From Gemmobacter fulvus (GTDB lineage Bacteria; Pseudomonadota; Alphaproteobacteria; Rhodobacterales; Rhodobacteraceae), in the NCBI RefSeq assembly GCF_018798885.1, contig NZ_CP076361.1, positions 186,001 through 250,000 of the forward strand: DNA of 64,000 bases, read 5' to 3'. The translations under genes were made by a program, and so were the position numbers. Shown here piece after piece: positions 9,480 through 22,142 of the stretch (its first letter is position 1; every line of letters starts with the position of its first letter). The notes beneath the pieces were generated by a model. It ran no database searches. It was given only the letters and a program-made list of their open reading frames with translations, and was not told the origin of the DNA.

Positions 9480-10778
9480 TTGCGAGACGGCAGCGGGATC
9501 GACGCCTATGAGACCGCCGCCCGCCCGACACGGGCCTGGGTGCTGCATCCGGATATCCGCGCCGACAAGGCCCGTCGGCTGCCCGAACACGGGCTGGCCG
9601 AAGCGGTGTCGCTGGCCGCAGCGCTGCCGGGGATGGAGGTTCTGGGGGCCGAGGTCGTGCGCCTGCCGCGCCTGCAACCGGGCATGTTGTTCGGATCGGG
9701 CAAGGTGGCCGAGCTGAAGGCGCGCTTTGCCGCCGAAGAGGTCGAACTGGTGCTGGTGGACGGCCCGGTCAGCCCGGTGCAGCAGCGCAATCTGGAAAAG
9801 GAATGGGGCGTCAAACTGCTCGACCGCACCGGCCTGATCCTTGAGATTTTTGCGGATCGCGCCCGCACCCGCGAGGGTGTGTTGCAGGTGGAGCTGGCGG
9901 CGCTGTCCTATCAGCGCACCCGGCTGGTCCGCGCCTGGACCCACCTTGAACGCCAGCGCGGTGGGTTTGGCTTTGTCGGAGGCCCCGGCGAGACGCAGAT
10001 CGAGGCCGACCGGCGCGCGATTGACGATCAGGTCATCCGCATCAAGCGCCAGCTCGACAAGGTGGTGCGCACCCGCGAGTTGCACCGCGCCGCGCGCCGC
10101 AAGGTGCCGTTCCCGATTGTGGCGCTGGTCGGCTATACCAACGCCGGCAAATCCACGCTGTTCAACCGCGCGACCGGGGCCGAGGTTCTGGCCAAGGACA
10201 TGCTGTTTGCCACGCTCGATCCCACGATGCGCGGCGTCACGCTGCCCTCGGGGCGCAAGGTGATCCTGTCGGATACGGTGGGCTTCATTTCGGATCTGCC
10301 GACGCAACTGGTTGCCGCCTTCCGCGCCACGCTGGAAGAGGTGCTGGAGGCAGATCTGATCCTGCATGTGCGCGACATCGCCCACCCGGAAAGCGCGGAA
10401 CAGGCGGCGGATGTCACCGATATTCTGGCCAGCCTCGGGGTAAAGGCCGCCACGCCGATGTTCGAGGTGTGGAACAAGCTTGATCTGGTCGATGCCACCA
10501 CCCATGACGGGCTGATCCGGCAGGCCGAGGCGCGCGAGCATGTCTTTGCCGTCTCTGCCCTGACCGGCGAGGGGCTGAACCGGCTGCTTGAGGCTGTCAG
10601 CACCGCCTTCGACGAAGAAAAGACCGACCTCACGCTCACCCTGCCGTTCTCCGAAGGCCGCAAACACGCCTGGCTGCACGCCGAGGGCGTGGTGCTGGCT
10701 GAACGGCAGCTTGATGAGGGCTGGCAGCTGGATCTGCGCTGGACGGCGCGGCAAGAGGCGTGCTGGCGCGGGCTGTAA
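9480..10778 (+). CDS. hflX: Ribosome-associated GTPase HflX
   Basis: GTP-binding protein that splits or rescues stalled 70S ribosomes; 432 residues from the TTG at 9480. Order: N-terminal HflX domain (RLPRLQPGMLFGSGKVAELK; DGPVSPVQQRNLEKEW), a glycine-rich linker (GFGFVGGPGETQIEADRRAI), then the G domain with G1 GYTNAGKSTLFN, G3 DTVGFISDLP and G4 NKLD. No ATG is available near the N-terminus. The frame is open back to 9432 and encodes an acidic stretch (DLPDDEDEFDPL), so a CTG or ATT start overlapping the hfq stop is possible. hfq-hflX adjacency is conserved across proteobacteria. Confidence 0.93.
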   Translation: MRDGSGIDAYETAARPTRAWVLHPDIRADKARRLPEHGLAEAVSLAAALPGMEVLGAEVVRLPRLQPGMLFGSGKVAELKARFAAEEVELVLVDGPVSPVQQRNLEKEWGVKLLDRTGLILEIFADRARTREGVLQVELAALSYQRTRLVRAWTHLERQRGGFGFVGGPGETQIEADRRAIDDQVIRIKRQLDKVVRTRELHRAARRKVPFPIVALVGYTNAGKSTLFNRATGAEVLAKDMLFATLDPTMRGVTLPSGRKVILSDTVGFISDLPTQLVAAFRATLEEVLEADLILHVRDIAHPESAEQAADVTDILASLGVKAATPMFEVWNKLDLVDATTHDGLIRQAEAREHVFAVSALTGEGLNRLLEAVSTAFDEEKTDLTLTLPFSEGRKHAWLHAEGVVLAERQLDEGWQLDLRWTARQEACWRGL

Positions 10779-10802
10779 GGGCCAATTAAGCGGGCGGGGC
10801 CG

Positions 10803-11290
10803 TCAGTAGTCCCGCCGCAGATAGATGCTGTCGCACCATTCGTCGCGCCACCGCATCGTGCGTTCCGCGCGCCCGGTTTCCACAAAGCCCAGCCGGGTCA
10901 GCAGCCGCAGCGAGGCGGTGTTGCGCGGATCCACCTCGGCGATCAGATGGGTCAGCTCGGGGCGGATGTGGTGCAGATGGGCGATGAGGGCCGTCATCGC
11001 CTCTTGCGCCAGACCCTGACCCCAGTGATCGGGATGCAGCAGATAGCCGATTTCCGGCAGACGCCAAGCCCCGGCCTTGCCGATCACCGCACCGTCCTTT
11101 TCAATCAGAAAATCAAGACTGTCCGGCCCGGGCTCCACCAGTTCACGCAGCCAGCGGCGGGTTTCCTCCAGCGTTTCATGTTCGGGGCGTGACCAGTAGC
11201 GCATCACCACGGGTTGGAAAACAGCCGGTGAGTGGCATCAAGATCGTCCCATGTCGCGCGGCGCAGGGTCAGGCGGGCGGTCCGGATCAT
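10803..11290 (-). pseudogene. GNAT N-acetyltransferase (RimJ/RimL type) split by a one-base frameshift
   Basis: Downstream of 11210 (reading leftwards) the minus strand encodes 135 residues of a GNAT enzyme, with the acetyl-CoA region HPDHWGQGLAQEAM and the C-terminal RLGFVETGR motif. The missing N-terminus is present just upstream in another frame: from the ATG at 11290 it reads MIRTARLTLRRATWDDLDAT and then RLFSNP, and hits a TGA at 11206-11204. Joining the frames needs one extra base at the CCC run at 11213-11211, giving SNPVVMRYW, a normal family sequence. The ATG at 11290 overlaps the stop of the penicillin acylase gene as ATGA, so it is the native start. A real mutation or a homopolymer sequencing error would look the same. 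Confidence 0.8.
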
Positions 11291-13755
11291 GGCTGCCCCG
11301 CCGGGGTCAGCACCATGTCGCCCACCGCCGCCGCCCGCGCCAGTTCGGGATCCAGCGACATCGGGATATATTCGCCACGCCGCCAGCGTTCGCCCAGATT
11401 GTCATAATGACGGCTGAGCGGATGGCCTGACTGGCCAGTGGAGATGATGAACACCGAACTGTCGGGATCGGCAAAATCATAGACGCCGCGATACCCCGCG
11501 CCATGCACGTTCAGGAACGGATCGGGCGCACTGCCCTTGGTGCGGCCCCTCATCAGCGTATTGTCCCCGCCCGAGGTGCTTTGGCGGATGTTCACGAAAT
11601 AGCGCAGCACCGGCACATCGCCCAGAACCGGGTGATCCTGCGCCGCCTGATGCACATCACCCCAACGCCAGCTTTCGACATTCGGCCCATAGGTTTCCGA
11701 CAGGCCCAGCAGCGCGTCATCCAGCGCGATGCGGGCCAGATCGGCACAGCTTTCCACCACCGCCGACTGGATCACATCGCACCAGACCGCCGCGCCGTCG
11801 ATATTGCGATAGACGCGTTCCATGAAGATCGGCTCCACATGGGTGAATTCATCCGCCATCGGCCCGATCTCGTCGCGGATCAGCCGGTCCTGCAAGGCGC
11901 GGACCCAGGCCATGTAGATCAGCGGCTCTGGCAGATGTTCGTTCATCTCGCCATTCCATTTCGCCATGATCTCCAGCGCGCGCTGGCGCAGGCGTTCGGG
12001 CGTGCCATCCGGGGCCGCCTCGCCGGTGAACCACAGATCCGCCCCGATCAGCGGCAACAACGACCGCGCGGTGAAGCTGACGGTATCCAGCTGCGCTTCG
12101 ATGAAGCTTTCGCGGGTATGCACCTCGCGGGTTTTCATCAGGGTCAGCCAGCGCTGGATGCGCTGCGTATCGCCCCAGTCAAAGCTGACATGGGCCGGGA
12201 AGGCGGCATCGACGATCTTGTTGTTGGTATTGCCCAGGATCCCGCTGGTCGGGTTGGTGAAGCGCGGGTTCTGCTCATAGGGAAAGATGCCTTTCCAGCG
12301 GTTTTCGGCCAGCCAGCCGGGGCTTGGCATCCGACCCTGACTCTGGTGGCGTGGATCGCGCTGCGGCATCGCCCCGATCATCTGCATCGCCACGCCATTG
12401 CGGTCGGCCAGCATCAGGTTCTGCGCCGGTGCCACAAACAGCCGCCCGGCCTCGATTGCCGCCTCGGTCGATTTCGCGGCCATCAGCCGCATCGCTGCGG
12501 TCATCGTCGTGTCCTGCCCGGTCAGCGCCGTCCAGCCGAGTGCTGTGACATGGCGGGCCGGGGTGATTGTTGCCAGATCATAATGCGAGCCGGGCAGTAC
12601 CGGGCCATTGTCGGTCCAGCGCAGGGTAATCGTTACCGGCTCGGCATCTTTCACCTGAATGATGGTGCGGCGCGTCTCGAAGCGTTTCCACCCATCGGGC
12701 GTGCGATATTCTTCGGCGTTTTCCGGGTTCACCTCTTCGATGAACAGATCCTGATCATCGAGATACGATGAGGTGAGGCCCCATCCCAGCGCTTCGGACC
12801 GGCCGATCAGCACGGAAGGGATGCCCGGAATGGTGGCCCCGATCACGCCGCCCGATTGCAGCTCCAGCCGGGCCAGATACCACAGCGTCGGCGCGGTGAA
12901 GCCCAGATGCGGGTCATTGGCCAGCAGAGATCCGCCCGCCGCCGAGCGGTTCGGGGCCGCAGCCCAGGAGTTTGATGCCCCCGCAAGGCCGCGGCGCGGG
13001 AAGGGCGACAGGCTGTCGTCGGCCATGCGGCGCGGCACCTGCGCCGGATAGGTGCCGGGCACGAGGCTGGCATAATCGGGCAGGGCGGCCACGGCGCTGC
13101 CGGGGTCATCGGGCAGGATGTCGCGCAGGCGGGCATCGGGCAGCAGCAGTGACACGCGGGCGCGCAGCACCTCATCCTCCAGATGCCCCGAGAGTTGCAG
13201 CGCCATCAGCTTGAGCAGGGCCAGACTGTCCGCCGGTTGCCAGGCGGCGATTTCATTGGAAAAGAAAAAGAACTCCGGCGCGCCCCGACCGCGCGCATTG
13301 ATATTCACCTCGGAGATCCAGGCATTGACGCCGCGCGCATAGGCCTCCAGCGCCGCCGTGGTCGGCGCGTCCTGCACCGCCACAGCCTCGCGGGCGTAGG
13401 TGTAAAGGTCATAGCGGCGCAGCAATTCGTCAATCTTGACGGTGCGGTTGCCAAAGACTTCGGACAGGCGGCCCTGCGCCGTGCGGCGCAGCATGGTCAT
13501 CTGCCACAGCCGATCCTGCGCATGGGCAAAGCCAAGCGCAAAGAACACATCTTCATCTGTCTTGCCAAAGATATGCGGCACATTGTCATTGTTGCGCACG
13601 ATTTCCACCGGGGCGGAAATGCCCGCCAGCGTGAAATCCTCGTTATAGTCGGGCAAGGACCGCGACAGGAAATAATAGCTGATCAGCACGGCCAGCAGGC
13701 TGAGAACCACCAAGCCGGTGAAAATGCGCAGCAGCCAGCGGAAGAGCGAAAGCAT
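11287..13755 (-). CDS. Penicillin acylase family protein (Ntn hydrolase)
   Basis: Self-processing amidohydrolase of the penicillin G acylase/acyl-homoserine-lactone acylase superfamily, 822 residues. The start ATG at 13755 opens directly into a membrane anchor or signal (MLSLFRWLLRIFTGLVVLSL). The alpha part has the typical PHIFGKTDEDVFFALGFAHA and QDRLWQM motifs. The autoprocessing site lies at about residue 240 (GLAGASNSWAAAP), where the Ser before N-S-W would become the N-terminal nucleophile of the beta chain. Substrate cannot be told from sequence; beta-lactams, acylated amino acids and AHLs are all used in the family. Its stop overlaps the start of the frameshifted acetyltransferase gene. 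Confidence 0.9.
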   Translation of the reverse strand: MLSLFRWLLRIFTGLVVLSLLAVLISYYFLSRSLPDYNEDFTLAGISAPVEIVRNNDNVPHIFGKTDEDVFFALGFAHAQDRLWQMTMLRRTAQGRLSEVFGNRTVKIDELLRRYDLYTYAREAVAVQDAPTTAALEAYARGVNAWISEVNINARGRGAPEFFFFSNEIAAWQPADSLALLKLMALQLSGHLEDEVLRARVSLLLPDARLRDILPDDPGSAVAALPDYASLVPGTYPAQVPRRMADDSLSPFPRRGLAGASNSWAAAPNRSAAGGSLLANDPHLGFTAPTLWYLARLELQSGGVIGATIPGIPSVLIGRSEALGWGLTSSYLDDQDLFIEEVNPENAEEYRTPDGWKRFETRRTIIQVKDAEPVTITLRWTDNGPVLPGSHYDLATITPARHVTALGWTALTGQDTTMTAAMRLMAAKSTEAAIEAGRLFVAPAQNLMLADRNGVAMQMIGAMPQRDPRHQSQGRMPSPGWLAENRWKGIFPYEQNPRFTNPTSGILGNTNNKIVDAAFPAHVSFDWGDTQRIQRWLTLMKTREVHTRESFIEAQLDTVSFTARSLLPLIGADLWFTGEAAPDGTPERLRQRALEIMAKWNGEMNEHLPEPLIYMAWVRALQDRLIRDEIGPMADEFTHVEPIFMERVYRNIDGAAVWCDVIQSAVVESCADLARIALDDALLGLSETYGPNVESWRWGDVHQAAQDHPVLGDVPVLRYFVNIRQSTSGGDNTLMRGRTKGSAPDPFLNVHGAGYRGVYDFADPDSSVFIISTGQSGHPLSRHYDNLGERWRRGEYIPMSLDPELARAAAVGDMVLTPAGQP

Positions 13756-13835
13756 GGGGGCCTGTCCTTGACCTTGTATCCGAGATGGGTTCCTAGTCGA
13801 TCCCGCGTCCGGGGGCAATTGCGAGGGAGTTCACC

Positions 13836-14711
13836 ATGGCGAATGTGGCGTTTCTTGGCTTGGGAGTGATGGGATACCCGATGGCGGGGCATCTGGTCGC
13901 CAAGGGGCATCAGGTGACCGTCTATAACCGCAGCGAATCCAAGGCGAAAGCCTGGGTGGCCGAACATGGTGGCGGCTGGGGGGCAACCCCGCGCGCGGCG
14001 GCGGAAGCGGCGGATTTCGTGATGGCCTGTGTCGGCAATGACGATGATCTGCGCAGCATCTGCCTTGGGCCGGACGGGGCCTTTGCGGGCATGAAACCGG
14101 GCGCTGTATTCGTGGATCACACCACCGTTTCGGCACAGGTCACGCGCGAGCTGGCTGCCGTGGCCGCAGATCAGGGCAAGGGCTTTGTCGATGCACCGGT
14201 GTCGGGCGGGCAGGCCGGTGCGGTGAATGGTGTGCTGTCGGTGATGTGCGGCGGGCCGGAGGCCGATTACGCCAGGGCCGAGCCGGTGATTGCCGCCTAT
14301 GCGCGGATCTGCCGCCGTCTGGGCGACAGCGGGGCCGGGCAGCTGGCCAAGATGATGAACCAGATCTGCATCGCCGGGCTGGTGCAGGGGCTGGCCGAGG
14401 CGCTGGCCTTTGGTCAGAAAGCCGGGCTTGACGGCGAGGCCGTGGTCGAGGTGATCAGTCAGGGGGCTGCCGGAAGCTGGCAGATGGCAAACCGCCACAA
14501 GACCATGCTGGCCGACAGCTTTGATTTCGGCTTTGCGGTTGATTGGATGCGCAAGGATCTGGGCATCTGCCTTGCCACCGCAGATGAGATCGGCGCAAGC
14601 CTGCCCATCACCGCGCTGATCGACCAGTTCTACAAGGATGTGCAGCTGATGGGCGGCGGGCGCAATGATACGTCCAGCTTGATCCGGCGTCTGTCGACCG
14701 GCCCTAAGTGA
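13836..14711 (+). CDS. NAD(P)-dependent beta-hydroxyacid dehydrogenase (3-hydroxyisobutyrate dehydrogenase family)
   Basis: Oxidoreductase of 291 residues, the family length. The N-terminal Rossmann motif is FLGLGVMGYPMAGHL, followed by VYNRS at the end of beta-2, where Asn-Arg favours NADP. The substrate-binding signature DAPVSGGQAGA lies near residue 125. The catalytic Lys is in AKMMNQICIAG near 172. Possible substrates include 3-hydroxyisobutyrate, tartronate semialdehyde and glyoxylate/succinic semialdehyde; the sequence does not decide. Good ribosome-binding site GAGGGAG. It is divergent from the penicillin acylase gene and converges on the SYLF lipoprotein gene. Confidence 0.88.
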   Translation: MANVAFLGLGVMGYPMAGHLVAKGHQVTVYNRSESKAKAWVAEHGGGWGATPRAAAEAADFVMACVGNDDDLRSICLGPDGAFAGMKPGAVFVDHTTVSAQVTRELAAVAADQGKGFVDAPVSGGQAGAVNGVLSVMCGGPEADYARAEPVIAAYARICRRLGDSGAGQLAKMMNQICIAGLVQGLAEALAFGQKAGLDGEAVVEVISQGAAGSWQMANRHKTMLADSFDFGFAVDWMRKDLGICLATADEIGASLPITALIDQFYKDVQLMGGGRNDTSSLIRRLSTGPK

Positions 14712-14717
14712 ACTACT

Positions 14718-14745
14718 GGGGGGGGCGTGGCCTGCCACGCTCCCC
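14718..14745. terminator. Hairpin between convergent genes
   Basis: A G-run followed by CGTGG (14726-14730) faces CCACG (14735-14739) and a matching C-run, over a CCTG loop. It lies between the converging stops at 14711 and 14753. There is no clear T-run, so termination is uncertain. Confidence 0.35.
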
Positions 14746-14752
14746 AACGCGA

Positions 14753-15316
14753 TTACGGAATGATACGGGTGTATTTGGTGCCCGACAACGTGGCCCCGGC
14801 GATCAGCCCCGATTGACCAAATACCAGCGCGATCACCGGCGAGATTTCGGTGGTGTCCTTGCCCAGCGAGGCGCCCTGTTCGGGCGTTGCATATTTCAGA
14901 TCCGCACCTGCGGCCCAGCCGGGCGAGCGGCGGAATTCGGTCAGCGCGTCCTGTGTCATGAAGAACAGCGCATGGGCATATTGCTGCGCGCCGATCTGAA
15001 AGCCGATGGTCGCCTTGGCGGCAGAGTAATAATCCACCGTCGCATCATTGATGCGCAGTGAGCCGCGACCAAAGGCCCCGCCGATGCCGAAACCGGCCTC
15101 TGTCACCAGCGGCATATACAGCACGCCATAGGCCTTGCCCGCGAGTTCGCGCGTGCCGGGATAGCGGTTGAACAGGTAGTTGCGGGTCTCGTCCACCCGC
15201 GCGTCAATCGTCGGCCCGCCATTGGTGCCGATGCCATTGCCACAGGCGGCCAGTGCAAACCCAGCCCCGCCCATCACGATCATGGACCGACGTGTCATTC
15301 TGGAATTGGAAAACAT
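14753..15316 (-). CDS. SYLF (Ysc84-like) lipid-binding lipoprotein
   Basis: Secreted or lipid-anchored protein of 187 residues. The N-terminus has an Arg-Arg pair and a lipobox-like end to the signal (GGAGFALAACGNG), so export followed by lipidation at Cys is likely. The mature part has the SYLF pattern: glycine-rich GVLYMPLVTEAGFGIGGAFG, then YYSAAKATIGFQIGAQ and FFMTQDALTEF. Eukaryotic SYLF proteins bind phosphoinositides and actin; bacterial members are envelope proteins of unknown role. GAGG 6 nt before the ATG at 15316 supports this start over the internal ATG at 15298. Confidence 0.85.
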   Translation of the reverse strand: MFSNSRMTRRSMIVMGGAGFALAACGNGIGTNGGPTIDARVDETRNYLFNRYPGTRELAGKAYGVLYMPLVTEAGFGIGGAFGRGSLRINDATVDYYSAAKATIGFQIGAQQYAHALFFMTQDALTEFRRSPGWAAGADLKYATPEQGASLGKDTTEISPVIALVFGQSGLIAGATLSGTKYTRIIP

Positions 15317-15443
15317 GCTCTGCCTCGCTACCTCGGGATTAGGGCTCTGCGGCCCCGTTTCCCAAGATATAGCGCATATTCAAGCGCATGTCACCGAAAC
15401 TTGCGATATTCGGCAACAAGCCGCCACCCCGTCGGCGCCCCGG

Positions 15444-16442
15444 TCAGCCGCGCAAAAGCCGGGCGGCCTCGGGGGCGAAATAGGTCAGGATGCCATCACA
15501 GCCCGCGCGTTTGAACGCCATCAGGCTTTCCATCATCGCCGCCTCGCCATTGATCCAGCCATGATCTGCCGCGCCCCGGATCATCGCATATTCGCCCGAC
15601 ACCTGATAGGCATAAGTCGGCACGCCGAAGGTGTCCTTCACCCGGCGGCAGATATCCAGATAGGGCATCCCCGGCTTGACCATCACCATATCCGCGCCCT
15701 CGCGCAGATCGCGTTCGATCAGGCGCAGCGCCTCGTCGCTGTTGGCAGGGTTCATCTGGTAGGTTTTTTTGTCGCCCTTCAGCGCACCGGTTGCCCCCAC
15801 CGCATCGCGGAACGGGCCATAGAAGGCCGAGGCATATTTGGCGGAATAGCTGAGGATCGTTATATCCTTGTGGCCCGCCGCCTCCAGCGCCCTGCGGATC
15901 GCGCCGACGCGGCCATCCATCATGTCGGAGGGGCCAAGGATGTCTGCGCCGCTTTCGGCCTGCGCCAGCGCCATCTTCACCAGCGCCTCGACCGTTTCGT
16001 CATTGAGGATCAGGCCATCGCGCACCAGCCCATCATGGCCATTGCTGTTGTAGGGGTCGAGCGCGATATCCGTCATCACCGCAATCTGCGGCACCGCCGC
16101 CTTGATGGCGCGGATGCAGCGATTGGTCAGGTTGTCGGGGTTCCATGCCTCTTCGCAGGCCTCGGTCTTGACCGAAGGGTCGGTATAGGGAAACAGGCAG
16201 ATCGCCGGGATACCCAGATCGGCCGCCTCGGCCGCCGCCTCCACCGCCAGATCCAGCGACAGGCGGAACACACCGGGCATCGAGGCGATCGGCTCGCGGA
16301 TCGCCGCGCCATCGCGGATGAAGATCGGCCAGATCAGATCATTGACCGACAGCACGTTTTCCTGGGTCAGACGGCGCAGCGCGTCGCTGCTGCGCGCACG
16401 GCGAAAGCGGGCGGCGGGGTAGGCGGCTTGGATCGGGCGCAT
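15444..16442 (-). CDS. hemB: Delta-aminolevulinic acid dehydratase (porphobilinogen synthase), Mg-type
   Basis: Condenses two 5-aminolevulinate molecules to porphobilinogen for heme, bacteriochlorophyll and cobalamin; 332 residues. The Schiff-base lysines lie in LSYSAKYASAFYGP and MVKPGMPYLD. At the metal site, where zinc enzymes have a Cys triad, it reads TDIALDPYNSNGHDGLV, so the active-site zinc is absent and the enzyme should be Mg/K-activated, as known for Rhodobacter and Bradyrhizobium. The upstream 174 bp are shared with the divergent membrane-protein gene at 16617. Confidence 0.96.
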   Translation of the reverse strand: MRPIQAAYPAARFRRARSSDALRRLTQENVLSVNDLIWPIFIRDGAAIREPIASMPGVFRLSLDLAVEAAAEAADLGIPAICLFPYTDPSVKTEACEEAWNPDNLTNRCIRAIKAAVPQIAVMTDIALDPYNSNGHDGLVRDGLILNDETVEALVKMALAQAESGADILGPSDMMDGRVGAIRRALEAAGHKDITILSYSAKYASAFYGPFRDAVGATGALKGDKKTYQMNPANSDEALRLIERDLREGADMVMVKPGMPYLDICRRVKDTFGVPTYAYQVSGEYAMIRGAADHGWINGEAAMMESLMAFKRAGCDGILTYFAPEAARLLRG

Positions 16443-16616
16443 CGGGTTTCCTCGGGAAAGGCGGTCTGGATCGGGCGGTCGAAAACTGGCACACCGGCAA
16501 CGCCGTGGCGGGCATTACACGTTTTTTTCTGCCTGCCATGGAAAAGCGCGCATCGCAAGGATAGGAATGCCACAGATTTGCTCGCCCCTGTGGCGATTGG
16601 CTGCCGGAGTTCGCGC

Positions 16617-17141
16617 GTGCAATGGTATGAAACCATCTTTGAACTGATCGACATGCGGTCGTTCTCCAATCTCTGGTTCTGGATCATTCTGGCCGTGCAA
16701 TGGTCGCTGACAAGCCATTGGGTGCTGGGCATCCCCTATGATCTGGTGCTGCGCGCCCGCCGCAAGGGCGGGCAGGCCAGCGCGGATCTTGAAGCGCTGG
16801 CGCGGGTGAATGTGAACCGGCTGCTGTATATCGCCCATGTGTCGGGGCTGTGGATCACCGGCTTTGCCGGCTTCATCTTGACGGCGCTGATCCTGCTGGG
16901 CTTTGTCTATGATCTGGAATTTGCGCAGGCGGTGTTCTGTCTGGTGTTTCCGATGCTGCTGGTCAGCCTGCTGTCGCTGCGCACGGCGCACCGGATTGCC
17001 GATGGCGCGCATCAGGGCGAGGCGCTGCACGGGCGGCTGCTGCGGCTGCGGCTGGCGACACAGGCCATCGGCATGACCTCGATCCTGTTCACCTCGCTCT
17101 GGGGCATGTGGCAGAACATGCAGTTGGGCGCGTTTGGCTGA
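16617..17141 (+). CDS. Conserved inner-membrane protein, 4 predicted TM segments
   Basis: Unrecognised membrane protein of 174 residues from a GTG start. GGAG at 16606-16609 lies 7 nt upstream of that GTG and decides the start over the internal ATG at 16653. Hydrophobic stretches appear near residues 18-38 (LWFWIILAVQWSLTSHWVLG), 68-95, 97-120 and 148-168. A conserved-looking cytoplasmic segment, RTAHRIADGAHQGEALHGRL, lies between the last two. No catalytic motif is seen and no function can be assigned. It lies between divergent hemB and mfd. Confidence 0.75.
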   Translation: MQWYETIFELIDMRSFSNLWFWIILAVQWSLTSHWVLGIPYDLVLRARRKGGQASADLEALARVNVNRLLYIAHVSGLWITGFAGFILTALILLGFVYDLEFAQAVFCLVFPMLLVSLLSLRTAHRIADGAHQGEALHGRLLRLRLATQAIGMTSILFTSLWGMWQNMQLGAFG

Positions 17142-17198
17142 ACGGATTTGCGGCGACGGGTGGCTTTACATCTGCGCGACAGGGGTTAAATCACCGCT

Positions 17199-20669
<3,471 letters not shown>

Positions 20670-20692
20670 CCGATTTTCCCGCGCAGAAATGA

Positions 20693-20720
20693 CCAAGGCC
20701 CGGCATCCGCCGGGCCTTGG
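20693..20720 (+). terminator. Strong hairpin after mfd
   Basis: CCAAGGCCCGGC (20693-20704) is perfectly complementary to GCCGGGCCTTGG (20709-20720) over an ATCC loop. The T-run is weak (TGTTTGT). It lies between the convergent mfd and RTX genes and may serve both. Confidence 0.65.
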
Positions 20721-20742
20721 TGTTTGTCGCGCTGTGGGTTGA

Positions 20743-22017
20743 TCAGAAGATCGAGATGTCGTTTTCCAGAGCGGCAAGTTTCATGTTGTTGATGATCAGC
20801 GTGTCGCCATCTTCAAACGTGAACAGCACATTGCGGCCGTTCTGGCTTGCGAATTCCAGGGCTTCTGCGGCGGTGGTGAAGCCCAGATCTTCGCTGAGCG
20901 ACAGGGTGTCGACATTGTCGCGGAAGTCCATAACGCGGTCGTCGCCGGTGCCGAGGTCCAGCACGAAAGTATCCGCGCCCGAGCCGCCGATCATCGTGTC
21001 ATTGCCTGCGCCGCCGAAGATCATGTCGGCGCCTTCGTTGCCGTTGATCCGGTCTGCGCCGGAGTTGCCCTCAAGCACATCTGCGCCGGTGCCGCCGGTG
21101 ATCACATCGTTGTCGTCGCCGCCGACGAGGCTGTCATTGCCGGCACCGCCCAGAATGGTGTCATCGCCCGCGCCGCCATCCACAAAGTCGATGCCTGCGC
21201 TGGCTTCAACGCGGTCATTGCCGTCGCCGCCAAACACGGTGTCATCGCCGAAACCGGCCAGGATCTTGTCGGAGTTGGCTTCGCCCAGCAGGCTGTCATT
21301 GCCGTTGCCGCCGACCAGCGTGTCCAGACCGTTGCCACCCGAGATGCTGTCGTTGCCGTTGTCGCCCTTGATGCTGTCATTGCCGCCGCCACCCGAGGCC
21401 ACGTCATTGCCCACGCCGAGGATGATCTTGTCGTTGCCCGCCATGCCCGTCACGACATCATTGCCCGCGCCGGTGTTGAGGGCAGTCGTGCTCCAGTCAT
21501 CATGCAGGGCGTTGCCGGTCACAACGTCATTTTCGGTCTTGCCGTCATAGGAATCGAGCATCTCGATCTTGAAGGTCGCGCCCGGACGCGGGCTTTCGCG
21601 CATGTCGGTCAGTGCCGAGCTGATGGTCACGCCGCTGAGGAACGAATTGTAAGCGGCGGCGCTGGCGAAGGTCGGCAGCGTGTCGCCGCCCAGCGCGAAG
21701 AAATGGCGCTGGTTGGAGGTCCCTGCATCCACTTGAAGCACCAGCGTGCGGTTGCCGTCGCCCCAAGTATAGACAGCGATGCTGGCATCATCTTCCAGAT
21801 CCAGACGGGTGCTGCCGATCGTGACGCTCAGCGGCGCGGTGCTGCCACGGGACAGCTGGATTTCGATCGGCGAGAATGCGCCCGACGCCGGGGTGGTCAG
21901 TGCGTATTTGAGCGCGTGGTTGCCGCTCACGACGTAATTGAGCGAGGTCGCGGCAACGCCCGTCGGGGTGCCGCTGGTCGTGGTCACGCTGAAGCCGGAA
22001 AGAGTGTAAGTGGTCAT
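20743..22017 (-). CDS. RTX calcium-binding exoprotein 1
   Basis: Secreted repeat protein of 424 residues without a Sec signal. The first 180 residues form an unrecognised domain rich in beta-type sequence. From about 183 to 350 runs a block of nonapeptide GGxGxDxxx repeats (GAGNDVVTGMAGND, GGNGLDTLVGGNGND, GGTGADVLEGNSGAD), which bind Ca2+ and form a parallel beta-roll. The end resembles the serralysin type I secretion region (VLDLGTGDDRVMDFRDNVD, then LENDISIF). Export by a TolC/HlyBD-type system is expected, but none is encoded here. A 14-bp sequence 126 bp upstream also occurs before RTX gene 2. Confidence 0.88.
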   Translation of the reverse strand: MTTYTLSGFSVTTTSGTPTGVAATSLNYVVSGNHALKYALTTPASGAFSPIEIQLSRGSTAPLSVTIGSTRLDLEDDASIAVYTWGDGNRTLVLQVDAGTSNQRHFFALGGDTLPTFASAAAYNSFLSGVTISSALTDMRESPRPGATFKIEMLDSYDGKTENDVVTGNALHDDWSTTALNTGAGNDVVTGMAGNDKIILGVGNDVASGGGGNDSIKGDNGNDSISGGNGLDTLVGGNGNDSLLGEANSDKILAGFGDDTVFGGDGNDRVEASAGIDFVDGGAGDDTILGGAGNDSLVGGDDNDVITGGTGADVLEGNSGADRINGNEGADMIFGGAGNDTMIGGSGADTFVLDLGTGDDRVMDFRDNVDTLSLSEDLGFTTAAEALEFASQNGRNVLFTFEDGDTLIINNMKLAALENDISIF

Positions 22018-22142
22018 GCCTTGTCCTCTGTGTGCAAAAAAGGTTGTGTCTGCCCCTGTGAGGCATTGGTTAATGTCGGACGCAGGCGAAATTGTGAAAT
22101 TTGCGTGTTCAGATCAGCATATATTGAGGGCGCACACGCAAA

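Noticed and set aside
11503-12771. A 422-codon plus-strand frame inside the penicillin acylase gene
   Set aside because: The acylase frame has clear catalytic motifs; the opposite frame has none.
20743-22017. Regular repeats suggesting a CRISPR or satellite array
   Set aside because: The repeats have a codon-level 27-bp period that encodes RTX nonapeptides; there are no spacers or conserved non-coding repeats.
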